This document shows, piece by piece, positions 1 through 6,334 of a stretch of DNA of 7,887 bases (within the stretch, counting starts at the first letter, position 1; every line of letters starts with the position of its first letter). The notes below the pieces were generated by a model. That model saw nothing but the letters and a program-made list of their open reading frames with translations. It did not search any database and was not told the DNA's origin. Location: positions 1 through 7,887 of the forward strand of contig JBGTKH010000142.1 of assembly GCA_041744735.1 (NCBI GenBank), in the 5' to 3' direction. The position numbers were made by a program, and so were the translations under genes. Origin of the DNA: JBGTKH01 sp041744735 (GTDB lineage: Bacteria; Planctomycetota; Planctomycetia; Pirellulales; Pirellulaceae).

Positions 1-1342
1 TGAGCGGGCTGCCGAAGCCGTCGGTTTCTTCGAGGCATTGCCAGGCGGTGTAGAGGTAGTGGGTGGTGCCGTTGGGGATGTTTCCCGATAGGCCGCCGTT
101 GGAGACGATCTTTTGGATGCGGCGGGCGGTGGCGTCGTAGGCGTAGTCGCCGATCAAAGAACCATCCGACTTACGCCGGACGTTCGCCAATCTATTCAGC
201 GCATCCCAAGTGTAGAGGCGCGTGCCGTCGTCGAGTAAATTGCCGTTCAGGTCGTAGCTGAAGGGCGTGGCGTCTCGCTTGGTGATTTGGTTCAGCGCGT
301 TGTGCTGGCGGATTTCGGTGGTTTGGCTGCCGCCGACGGGTTCGAATGTCGTGCGGCGCCAATTGCCGAGGCCGTCGAGGTCGTAAGTGCGGCTCTGATC
401 GGTGTTGGGCAGCGTGATCGGCGTTTCGATGCCGCCTCCGCCGAGATTGTTCTTTCCGCCGGTACTGGTCAGCACGCCGCGCTGGTATTGGCGCAAGCGG
501 TCGATGGAATCGTAACCGCCTTGCGGCGTGCCGTTGGCGAACGGTTCGTACAGGTGGCTGCGGGATTCGGCGTGCAGGTGGCGTTCGAAGAATTTGTTCG
601 ACGAGCGGTCGAAGGCGGCGGTGAAACCGACGATGGGAGTGGTATTCAGGTAACCGAACGTGAGCGGGTTTAAAGCGCCAGTCAAGTAGCGCTTGGTGAC
701 TATGCGGCCGGCGCCGTCGTAGCCTAGACGGTTCGACGATTGATCGCCCCACGGCGGAATGACTTGGCCTTGCCAGCCGACTTCGGTTTGCCCTTCCTGG
801 ATCGACGAGCGGGTCCGGGCGTTGTTCATTTGGGTGCAGATCAGACCGTTGCCCATGACCAGTTCGGCCACGCGCGACGGGCCGAAAAACCGCCAAGCGG
901 CGATCGTCCCGCCGCCGGTGTCGGAAACGTCGGTGCGGCGGTAGAGCAAGTCGTAAGTGTTGTCAATCTGCCGGCCGTTGGGGAATGTGAGTTGGCCGAT
1001 CGGATGCGAAGCGAAGGCAGTCGTGGTCACGTTCTGCGTGCCAAGCGTGTAGGTTTGTGAGTCTTCAACCACGCGGCTAAGCGAATCGTAGAACATTTGC
1101 ACGGTCGCGTCGGTCGCGCCGAGCGTGTCCATCGCTTGCGTTTGACGCGTCAGGCCGTCGTATTGGAACGATTGCGCATCGGTGCCGACAACGCCCGCGG
1201 CCTTGGTGATGTCGCATTGAGTCTTGCGCCCCAAGGCGTCGAAGGTGTTTTCCATCACGGAACCGTTTTCGTCGGTGAATTGAACCACGTCACTGGCCTC
1301 GTTGTAGACGCGAACGCGAGTGGAACCGTCGTGGAAGCGCAT
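1..1342 (-). CDS. 5'-truncated RHS/YD-repeat core fragment (orphan cassette), continues past left edge
   Basis: The minus strand is open from 1342 to the left edge (447 codons) without a stop and encodes RHS core sequence: repeated YD motifs (for example YDSLSR, YDLLYR, YDGAGR), then YDLNGNLLDDG and YTWDALNRLANV, typical of RHS-associated core proteins. It aligns gap-free with codons from M277 onward of the long RHS gene at 2300-5344; by hand I count about 77 substitutions in 448 residues. An in-frame TGA at 1369-1367 closes the frame upstream, and homology stops near 1346, so the natural N-terminal half is absent. The first possible starts are GTG 1345 or ATG 1342, neither with a clear ribosome-binding site. 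RHS proteins are large, often surface or secreted beta-cage proteins that carry variable C-terminal tips; this piece probably ends in a different tip outside the window. It may be a silent donor cassette rather than an expressed protein. Confidence 0.85.
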   Translation of the reverse strand, partial: MRFHDGSTRVRVYNEASDVVQFTDENGSVMENTFDALGRKTQCDITKAAGVVGTDAQSFQYDGLTRQTQAMDTLGATDATVQMFYDSLSRVVEDSQTYTLGTQNVTTTAFASHPIGQLTFPNGRQIDNTYDLLYRRTDVSDTGGGTIAAWRFFGPSRVAELVMGNGLICTQMNNARTRSSIQEGQTEVGWQGQVIPPWGDQSSNRLGYDGAGRIVTKRYLTGALNPLTFGYLNTTPIVGFTAAFDRSSNKFFERHLHAESRSHLYEPFANGTPQGGYDSIDRLRQYQRGVLTSTGGKNNLGGGGIETPITLPNTDQSRTYDLDGLGNWRRTTFEPVGGSQTTEIRQHNALNQITKRDATPFSYDLNGNLLDDGTRLYTWDALNRLANVRRKSDGSLIGDYAYDATARRIQKIVSNGGLSGNIPNGTTHYLYTAWQCLEETDGFGSPL

Positions 1343-1346
1343 CACG
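1..1346 (-). repeat. direct repeat, copy A (RHS core)
   Basis: This stretch is homologous to 3175-4520 in the same orientation. Position 1 matches 3175 and ATG complement 1340-1342 matches 4514-4516, so the offset of 3174 is unchanged and there is no net insertion or deletion. Near its right end it is almost identical to the partner: I count 3 differences in 69 bases ending at 1342. Homology ceases abruptly at about 1346, where the sequence beside the LRR gene begins. Confidence 0.85.
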
Positions 1347-1403
1347 GATTGGTGTTTCGGGGAGCTTCAGTCCCATCCATCTTCGTACGCTCTGAGTTGC
1401 ATT

Positions 1404-2228
1404 TCACCGGGCCAAACCAGAAACATGAATCCGACACGACGGCACGTGCTGTCGTAGTCGCTGAATACCTTCGGGCGTAACATTAGTGTTAGCGACATTT
1501 AATTCTTGTAGACGATTCATTCCCTCGAACGCGCGTAACCCGTCGTCGGAAATTGCTGTGTAAGAAAGGTCCACCGCCGTTAATCCCGCAAACTGCGCAA
1601 GAACCTCCATGTCGGGGTTTACGATCGGTGTCTCGCGTAGGCTCAGATTATCAAGCCGTGGTAGTTCCGTCAATCTCGCCAGTCCCGCGCCAGTAATGCG
1701 CGTTCGGTCCAATCGTAATTCGATTAGTTTCGTCAACTTACGAATCTGGTCCATGTCTTCGTCGCAAACTTGCGTGCCTGATAGGTGTAGTCGGCACATG
1801 TTGGACAAGACTACAATATGACGAAGCCCCGCGGACGATACGCGTGTATCGGAGATATCTAGTTCATAAAGAGATTTTGATTTGCTTATGAGCGCCAAGC
1901 CATCATCGGTAATCCGTGTGCCCGCGAGGTGAAGACGCAGCAACGGTGGATCGTTAAGTGCCGCTAAAAATCTTAAATCTTGATCTTGAATCGGCCTCCG
2001 TGACAGGTTGACGTCTCGCAGACGCATAGCGACCACACCCCCGGATTTTACAATCGACACTTCCTGGGAACTCATAGGTGCAAGTCCGATGATCCCCCCT
2101 AATCTCAGGATTTCGTCAATCGCCCATTGTTCAGGAACAGCGGGTTCCGCTAAATGCGCTGTACCACACGTGAAGACGACAACACAGAACACAGAAGCAG
2201 ATACGATCGTTATCTCGGGCATCTTCAT
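1404..2228 (-). CDS. secreted leucine-rich-repeat protein
   Basis: This 274-residue protein begins with a short charged start and a hydrophobic stretch (about residues 6-20), followed by small residues near 22-27, consistent with a Sec signal peptide. The FTC at 19-21 is a poor lipobox. From residue 96 to 263 it holds seven consecutive 24-residue repeats of the form LxxLxLxxTxIxxxGLxxLxxL (96-119, 120-143, 144-167, 168-191, 192-215, 216-239, 240-263), preceded by one degenerate repeat around 66-95. Such LRR solenoids usually bind other proteins; no enzyme motif is seen. TAGGAA at 2240-2235, six bases before ATG 2228, supports the start. It lies 71 bp downstream of the RHS stop and 58 bp upstream of the orphan RHS core, all on the same strand, the position where rhs loci often hold an immunity or cargo gene. 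That role is inference only. Third codon positions look more A/T-rich than in the RHS cores. Confidence 0.85.
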   Translation of the reverse strand: MKMPEITIVSASVFCVVVFTCGTAHLAEPAVPEQWAIDEILRLGGIIGLAPMSSQEVSIVKSGGVVAMRLRDVNLSRRPIQDQDLRFLAALNDPPLLRLHLAGTRITDDGLALISKSKSLYELDISDTRVSSAGLRHIVVLSNMCRLHLSGTQVCDEDMDQIRKLTKLIELRLDRTRITGAGLARLTELPRLDNLSLRETPIVNPDMEVLAQFAGLTAVDLSYTAISDDGLRAFEGMNRLQELNVANTNVTPEGIQRLRQHVPSCRIHVSGLAR

Positions 2229-2234
2229 AATGGG

Positions 2235-2240
2235 TTCCTA
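2235..2240 (-). promoter_or_regulatory. ribosome-binding site of the LRR gene, partly inside a small hairpin
   Basis: TAGGAA on the minus strand lies six bases before ATG 2228. Its TAGG is part of an inverted repeat, CCTAGC at 2237-2242 against GCTAGG at 2252-2257 with a 9-base loop, so a modest six-pair stem could occlude the site. This may be chance; the stem is short. Confidence 0.45.
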
Positions 2241-2299
2241 GCGTAAGTCTAGCTAGGGTTTGCCTCTTCTGATGGTTATAAGTTATACTCGTGAAACTT

Positions 2300-2683
2300 T
2301 CAGCGCGAAACCGCCCCCCGAGCTAGCACATGTGAAATAAGATCCATGGGCGGGTTAGGATCGAGAATTGTACCTAAAGCGGCTGGTGTCGCCTTGCAGT
2401 CACAAAAAAAGTACTCTCTTGGATCTATAAGAGGAAATGGTGGGGGAGGTATGCCTGGAATCTGGGGTGCCGGAACGCCTCTAACTAGGATGATTTGTGG
2501 AACACACTCCTCACCTGGATTTGGACATAACCCGATGCACGTAATGCACACCAACAGACCGAGTGGTGATTCGGCCTGAAGACCGTGGGGACAAGGAGGA
2601 GGTCCGAAAATGGGTAAATTGATCTCGGCACTTGCAGTTGTACAGCTATCGCATTCATTAACACTTTCTATGCTCGTCGCAAC
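2300..2683 (-). other. variable C-terminal tip of the RHS protein (residues 888-1014), cysteine- and proline-rich
   Basis: After the DTFGR hallmark the last 127 residues carry nine cysteines, including CDSC (898-901), CITC (933-936), two further cysteines at 940 and 947 and CDC (981-983), together with the proline runs GPPPCP and GIPPPPFP. The core has only a few scattered cysteines. I recognise no nuclease, deaminase, ADP-ribosyltransferase or HNH motif. Paired cysteines could bind metal or form disulfides if exported. The position matches the polymorphic tip of RHS toxins, but toxicity is not shown by the sequence. Confidence 0.6.
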
Positions 2684-5344
2684 CCTACCGAATGTATCTA
2701 CGTTGCGAACAGGATTACTATGCACAAAGGCGTACAACCCTCGTTCGCTTCTTCCTGTTAACATGTAATTCCACTTTGTCGCCGTGTCCTGGAAATCTTG
2801 ATTGAACAGTTCCGGATCGCGTGACGTAAAACGGCCAGCCTGTGACAGATACCAGCGTGATCGGTAGAAATATAAGTGACCATCGCTATCAAAGCGCCTC
2901 CCCGTGAATATGAATGCGCACGTCGGATTGTCACTTTGCACCGCATCATCCGCCCACCAGTTGTTGCCCGTGCCGGGGGCGGTGAAGATGAGGGTGTTGC
3001 CGTAGGCGTCGGTGTCGTAGGCTTCAATGATGTTGGCAGAGCCATCGGTCAGGGCGGTGGTGCGGTAGAGGAGGTCGGTGAGTGGATAGTAATCGCCGGC
3101 GCCGTGGTTGTTGATGGTGGTTAGCAGTCGCTGCTGTAAGAGTTCGTCGATGTAGATGCCCCAGACGTATTGCTTGAGGGGGCTGCCGAAGCCGTCGCAT
3201 TCTTCCACGCATTGCCATCCGGTGTAGAGGTAGTGGGTGGTGCCGTTGGGGATCGTGCCACTGAGGCCGCCGTTGGTGACGACTTTGCGGATGCGGCGGG
3301 CGGTGGCGTCGTAGGTATAGTCGCCAATCACCAGACCATCCGACTTACGTCGGACGTTCGCCAATCGGTTGAGGGCGTCCCACGTGTAGAGGCGGATGCC
3401 GTCGTCGAGGAGGTTGCCGTTTAGGTCGTAGCTGAAAGGCGTGCTGTCGCGACTGGTGATTTGGTTCAGGGCATTGTGTTGGCGGACTTCGGTGGTTTCG
3501 GCGCCGCCAACGGCTTCGAATGTTGTGCGCCGCCAGTTCCCGAGCCCGTCCAAATCGTAGGTGCGGTTCTGGTCGGTGTTGGGCAGGCTGATTGGCGTTT
3601 CGATGCCGCCACCGCCCAAATTGTTGTTACCACCGGTAGCGCTGAGGACGCCGCGCTGGTATTGGCGTAGGCGGTCGATGGAATCGTAGCCGCCTTGTGG
3701 CCTGCCGTTGTTGAACGGTTCGTAGAGATGGCTCCGCGATTCGGCGTGCAGGTGACGTTCGAAGAATTTGTTGGATGAACGGTCGAACGACGTGGTGAAG
3801 CCGACGACCGCGGATGAGTTGAGGTAGCCGAATGTGATCGGATCGACGCCGTCGGCAAGGTAACGCTTGGTGATCATGCGCGATGCGCCGTCGTAGCCGA
3901 GGCGGTCAGAGGACTGACCGCCCCACGGTGGCGTGACCTGACCTTGCCAGTCATCTTCGGTTTGATTCTCTTGGATTGATGAGCGCGTACGGTCGTTGTT
4001 CATTTGCGTGCAGATCAGACCGTTGCCCATTGTTAGTTCCGCGACGCGCGAGGGGCCGAAGAATTGCCACGCGGCGATGCTGCTGCCGCCCGTGTCGCTA
4101 ACGTCGGTGCGGCGGTAGAGCAAATCGTAGGTGTTGTCGATCTTGCGGTTATTGGGGAACTGTAGCTGGCTGATGGGATGCGACGAGAAACCAGTCGTGG
4201 TTACGTTTCGCGTGCCGCCGGTGTACGCTTGCGAATCTTCGATAACCCGATTGAGCGAATCGTAAGACATTTCCACGGTCGCATTGGTCGCTCCGACGGT
4301 GTCGATGGATTGCGTTTGGCGCGAGAGGCCATCGTACTCGAACGATTGTTCGTCAGTACCGACGACACCCGCGGCCTTGGTAATGGTGCAGGCAGTTTTT
4401 CGGCGCAAGGCATCGAACGTGTTGTCGAACACGGAACCATTTTCGTCGGTGAATTGAATCACGTCACTGGCCTCGTTGTAGACGCGAATGCGAGTCGAAC
4501 CGTCGTGGAAGCGCATGACGGTCTCTCGGTCCAGTGTATCATACTCATAATCCGTTACGTCACCCCGGTCATCGACCAGCCGTTTGACGCGGCTGTTGGC
4601 GTCGTAGAAGGTTGTGGTTACGATCGACGCGCCGCCGAAGGGCAGCAGTGTTGTGCCGGCGTGGGGCGGGTTTTCCCCCAGGCCCGCAATTCGCAGGTGC
4701 TGTTGGACTTGTGTCGTGCGGCTGGCGCCGTCAAAGACGGTGATCGTGCTGTTGCGTTTGGGGTCGATGGCGAGCGTTGGGTTGTGGCGCGAGTCGTAGC
4801 CGGTGAGCGTGAAGATCGTCTCGGCGTCGGACAGATCGGCGCTGAAGAAATGGCACGCAATAACTTCCGTAGCCGAAGTCGTGAGACTTCGGTCCGAACT
4901 CTCACGAGTTCGGCTACATCGGGAACTTATTTCGCCACCGTTCCTGAGCGTGCCTGTCGCGCCTTGATCGGCGCGGACTACCAGGCGGTTGAGCGAATCG
5001 TAACGCATGGCCGAGCGGAACGTTTCGTCGGCCACGACAGGCTGCGTGATCGTGCATTTTTCGATGCGGGTGTTGAAAATCACGTTGCTGTTGCCGTCGT
5101 ATTTGTATTGCATCACATTGCCCAGCGCGTCGGTTTCCTGGATGCGGCGGTTGGCGCCGTCGTAAGTGCCGGTTGTCTGGCCGGTCGAGGCCGGCTTGCA
5201 CGAGGACATCGTGTTCATCGGTTCAGGCAAGCTGGGCTTTCCCGAGTCCGCATTGTTCGCCATGGCGTTGGGCTGCGACATGATCAATGTCGGCCGCGAG
5301 GCAATGCTGGCCGTCGGCTGCATCCAAGCGCTCAAATGCCACAC
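2300..5344 (-). CDS. RHS/YD-repeat protein with unique Cys-rich C-terminal tip; 5' end is a rearrangement chimera
   Basis: The open frame encodes up to 1014 residues. RHS/YD-repeat sequence starts near residue 58 (TGTYDGANRR) and continues through many YD units (YDSLNR, YEYDTLDR, YDLLYR, YDGASR, YDSIDR), the core signature YDLNGNLLDDG (639-649), the GRFTSRDPE hallmark (837-845) and YAFVHSNP..NVDTFGR (871-887), which ends the conserved cage. Residues 888-1014 are a family-unlike tip with nine cysteines and proline runs. RHS cores of this type form a hollow shell around a C-terminal tip, often a toxin. Residues 1-57 are not RHS: they are the antisense of a glutamate-synthase remnant, so the natural N-terminus (signal, PAAR or other export domain) is missing and the true start is uncertain; M78 or another internal codon is possible. 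Residues 143-159 are encoded by a palindromic repeat. It may be a 5'-truncated gene rather than fully functional. Family assignment is secure; activity is not. Confidence 0.85.
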   Translation of the reverse strand: MWHLSAWMQPTASIASRPTLIMSQPNAMANNADSGKPSLPEPMNTMSSCKPASTGQTTGTYDGANRRIQETDALGNVMQYKYDGNSNVIFNTRIEKCTITQPVVADETFRSAMRYDSLNRLVVRADQGATGTLRNGGEISSRCSRTRESSDRSLTTSATEVIACHFFSADLSDAETIFTLTGYDSRHNPTLAIDPKRNSTITVFDGASRTTQVQQHLRIAGLGENPPHAGTTLLPFGGASIVTTTFYDANSRVKRLVDDRGDVTDYEYDTLDRETVMRFHDGSTRIRVYNEASDVIQFTDENGSVFDNTFDALRRKTACTITKAAGVVGTDEQSFEYDGLSRQTQSIDTVGATNATVEMSYDSLNRVIEDSQAYTGGTRNVTTTGFSSHPISQLQFPNNRKIDNTYDLLYRRTDVSDTGGSSIAAWQFFGPSRVAELTMGNGLICTQMNNDRTRSSIQENQTEDDWQGQVTPPWGGQSSDRLGYDGASRMITKRYLADGVDPITFGYLNSSAVVGFTTSFDRSSNKFFERHLHAESRSHLYEPFNNGRPQGGYDSIDRLRQYQRGVLSATGGNNNLGGGGIETPISLPNTDQNRTYDLDGLGNWRRTTFEAVGGAETTEVRQHNALNQITSRDSTPFSYDLNGNLLDDGIRLYTWDALNRLANVRRKSDGLVIGDYTYDATARRIRKVVTNGGLSGTIPNGTTHYLYTGWQCVEECDGFGSPLKQYVWGIYIDELLQQRLLTTINNHGAGDYYPLTDLLYRTTALTDGSANIIEAYDTDAYGNTLIFTAPGTGNNWWADDAVQSDNPTCAFIFTGRRFDSDGHLYFYRSRWYLSQAGRFTSRDPELFNQDFQDTATKWNYMLTGRSERGLYAFVHSNPVRNVDTFGRVATSIESVNECDSCTTASAEINLPIFGPPPCPHGLQAESPLGLLVCITCIGLCPNPGEECVPQIILVRGVPAPQIPGIPPPPFPLIDPREYFFCDCKATPAALGTILDPNPPMDLISHVLARGAVSR
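3175..4520 (-). repeat. direct repeat, copy B (RHS core)
   Basis: This is the partner of 1-1346 inside the long RHS gene. It covers residues about 276-723, between the upstream YD repeats and the conserved C-terminal hallmark. Homology probably continues left of 3175, because copy A runs off the window edge still matching. Confidence 0.85.
4869..4917. repeat. REP-like double-hairpin palindrome inserted inside the RHS reading frame
   Basis: Two hairpins stand one base apart: CCGAAGTC-GTGA-GACTTCGG (4873-4892) and CCGAACTC-TCAC-GAGTTCGG (4894-4913). Each has an 8-bp stem and a 4-base loop. Outer GTAG (4869-4872) and CTAC (4914-4917) make the flanks complementary over nine bases as well (GTAGCCGAA against TTCGGCTAC). 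This is the architecture of a dispersed REP or MITE-like extragenic repeat, yet it lies in the RHS frame and is translated as residues 143-159 (CSRTRESSDRS...) without a stop. No second copy occurs in the window. From memory, similar palindromes occur in planctomycete genomes; I could not check this. Confidence 0.75.
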
Positions 5345-5676
5345 CGGTCATTGCCCCACCGGCATCGCCACGCAGAATCGCTGGTTGATGAGCGGCCTGG
5401 ACCCGACGCTGAAATCGGCGCGGCTGGCCTTACATCGTCACGCTACGCAAGGAACTGTTGCAGTTGAGCCGCGCCTGTGGCCTGCCGCATCCGGCGCTGG
5501 TCAGCATGCAGCAGTTCGAGATCCTGGACGAACGCTTCCGCGCCGTCAGCGCCGCCGAGTGTTTTGGATACGACCCCGCCTGGGGCCTCCCCTCCAGCAA
5601 CGACCAACACAACATCCGCCACATCATGACCGCTACCCCGCCCGCAGCCCCCACGCCGCTCGCCTCGGCCGTGTGA
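5178..5676 (+). pseudogene. C-terminal remnant of an FMN-binding glutamate-synthase-family gene, 5'-truncated and frameshifted
   Basis: The plus strand reads WPVEAGLHEDIVFIGSGKLG, then FPESALFAMALG, INVGREAML and a cysteine cluster C-x5-C-x4-C (codons at 5319, 5337 and 5352), followed by PTGIATQ. This is the C-terminal part of the glutamate synthase FMN domain, where these cysteines bind a 3Fe-4S cluster. At 5429-5431 the frame changes: the family-like RLA at 5421-5429 continues as YIVTLRKELLQLSRACG only in the +1 frame from 5431, which then runs to TGA 5674-5676 (EILDERF, FGYDPAWGLPS). Loss of two bases from the codon before Tyr would explain it. All upstream sequence (the amide-binding and most of the FMN barrel) is missing, because RHS sequence begins at about 5172-5180. 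About 165 residues remain, so it is almost certainly inactive. The intact family is several hundred residues long and reduces 2-oxoglutarate plus ammonia to glutamate. Confidence 0.85.
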
Positions 5677-5728
5677 CACGCGTTGTTACGGCGTCGACTG
5701 CGTAGCTAATAGGGGCGGATCCTCGCCG
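5677..5728. other. short convergent gap between glutamate-synthase remnant and nuclease gene
   Basis: These 52 bases separate two convergent reading frames. A small GC stem (GGCGG at 5715-5719 against TCGCC at 5722-5726 region) could act as a weak hairpin, but there is no T-tract on either strand, so I do not call a terminator. Confidence 0.3.
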
Positions 5729-6334
5729 TCACCAATTCTTCAAGCCAACTTTGGAGAATTCAGTTTCCACAAGCACGTCCAATTCTGGCCCAGACACTTC
5801 ATCGCCAAAGCTGTACAGACAATACGATGACTTGAGCACGACTTCGTCGATTATGCCAGCGTCCAGAGAAAACGCGATGCACGTGATCTGTTCCTTTTCG
5901 AGCACAATCAATGCAATGCCGTATGACCTTGCCAATGCAATGGCACCCACCGCAAACCCTTTTCTCGTGACGATCGTGCCTTTGTGAGCGCCGACTTGCG
6001 TCATCTTGTCATGGAACTCTTCGACTTCATCTACAGTTACATTTCGTGTGGGGTAGTCTTTGCATTCCCAAATCCAAATCAACGTCGGGCGATCGGCATT
6101 CGGGAACGGCCAGACTTCAATGCTGACATCGAATGTGATGTTCGACCCTCTCAGTTTCGAAAAGTACCGCGGGCGCGAAACCACGCGTGCTGTAGCGGGG
6201 TTGAGACCGAAGTTGCGGATATGGATTTCCCTTTGGAGGTAAGCGGCGATCTCTGATTCGAAGTCCTGCCAAGGCAGCGGCTTGGGCATCATCCGCTCTT
6301 CAAGCTTCTCGAAATTAGAACGGTTGTCTGGCAT
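5729..6334 (-). CDS. Mrr-like restriction endonuclease (PD-(D/E)XK fold), solitary
   Basis: This 201-residue protein shows the order of motifs expected of Mrr-type nucleases: an early acidic helix (FESEIAAYL, 25-33), a metal-binding aspartate in FDVSIEV (D69), the E-x-K catalytic pair in IWECKDY (E90, K92), then VDEVEEFHDKM, QVGAHKGTIVT (113-123) and GFAVGAIALARSYGIALIVL (126-145). Members cleave DNA, often modified DNA (type IV restriction), or act in DNA repair; the target cannot be told from sequence. No methylase or specificity gene accompanies it, which fits a type IV or solitary enzyme. ATG 6334 has no obvious ribosome-binding site. ATG 6289 (M16) has GAAGAG six bases upstream and keeps every motif, so the real start may be there. 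It lies tail-to-tail with the glutamate-synthase remnant and diverges from the sulfatase. Its C-terminal ~50 residues match nothing I know. Confidence 0.75.
   Translation of the reverse strand: MPDNRSNFEKLEERMMPKPLPWQDFESEIAAYLQREIHIRNFGLNPATARVVSRPRYFSKLRGSNITFDVSIEVWPFPNADRPTLIWIWECKDYPTRNVTVDEVEEFHDKMTQVGAHKGTIVTRKGFAVGAIALARSYGIALIVLEKEQITCIAFSLDAGIIDEVVLKSSYCLYSFGDEVSGPELDVLVETEFSKVGLKNW

Noticed and set aside
192..896. Minus-strand open frame of 234 codons overlapping the orphan RHS core
   Set aside because: It is in a different frame from the YD-repeat sequence and has the Arg/His/Pro-rich composition of a shadow.
1358..1376. Weak inverted repeat (GGGGAGC / GTCCC area) between the LRR stop and the orphan core, as a possible terminator
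   Set aside because: The stem is only about four bases with mismatches and has no T-tract.
4178..5467. Long plus-strand open frame of 429 codons opposite the RHS gene
   Set aside because: It is antisense to clear YD-repeat coding sequence, has the low-complexity Val/Arg/Gly look of a shadow frame in GC-rich DNA, and crosses the GltB remnant in the wrong frame.
5713..5728. GC hairpin in the convergent gap as a bidirectional terminator
   Set aside because: The stem is short and neither strand has a T-run after it.
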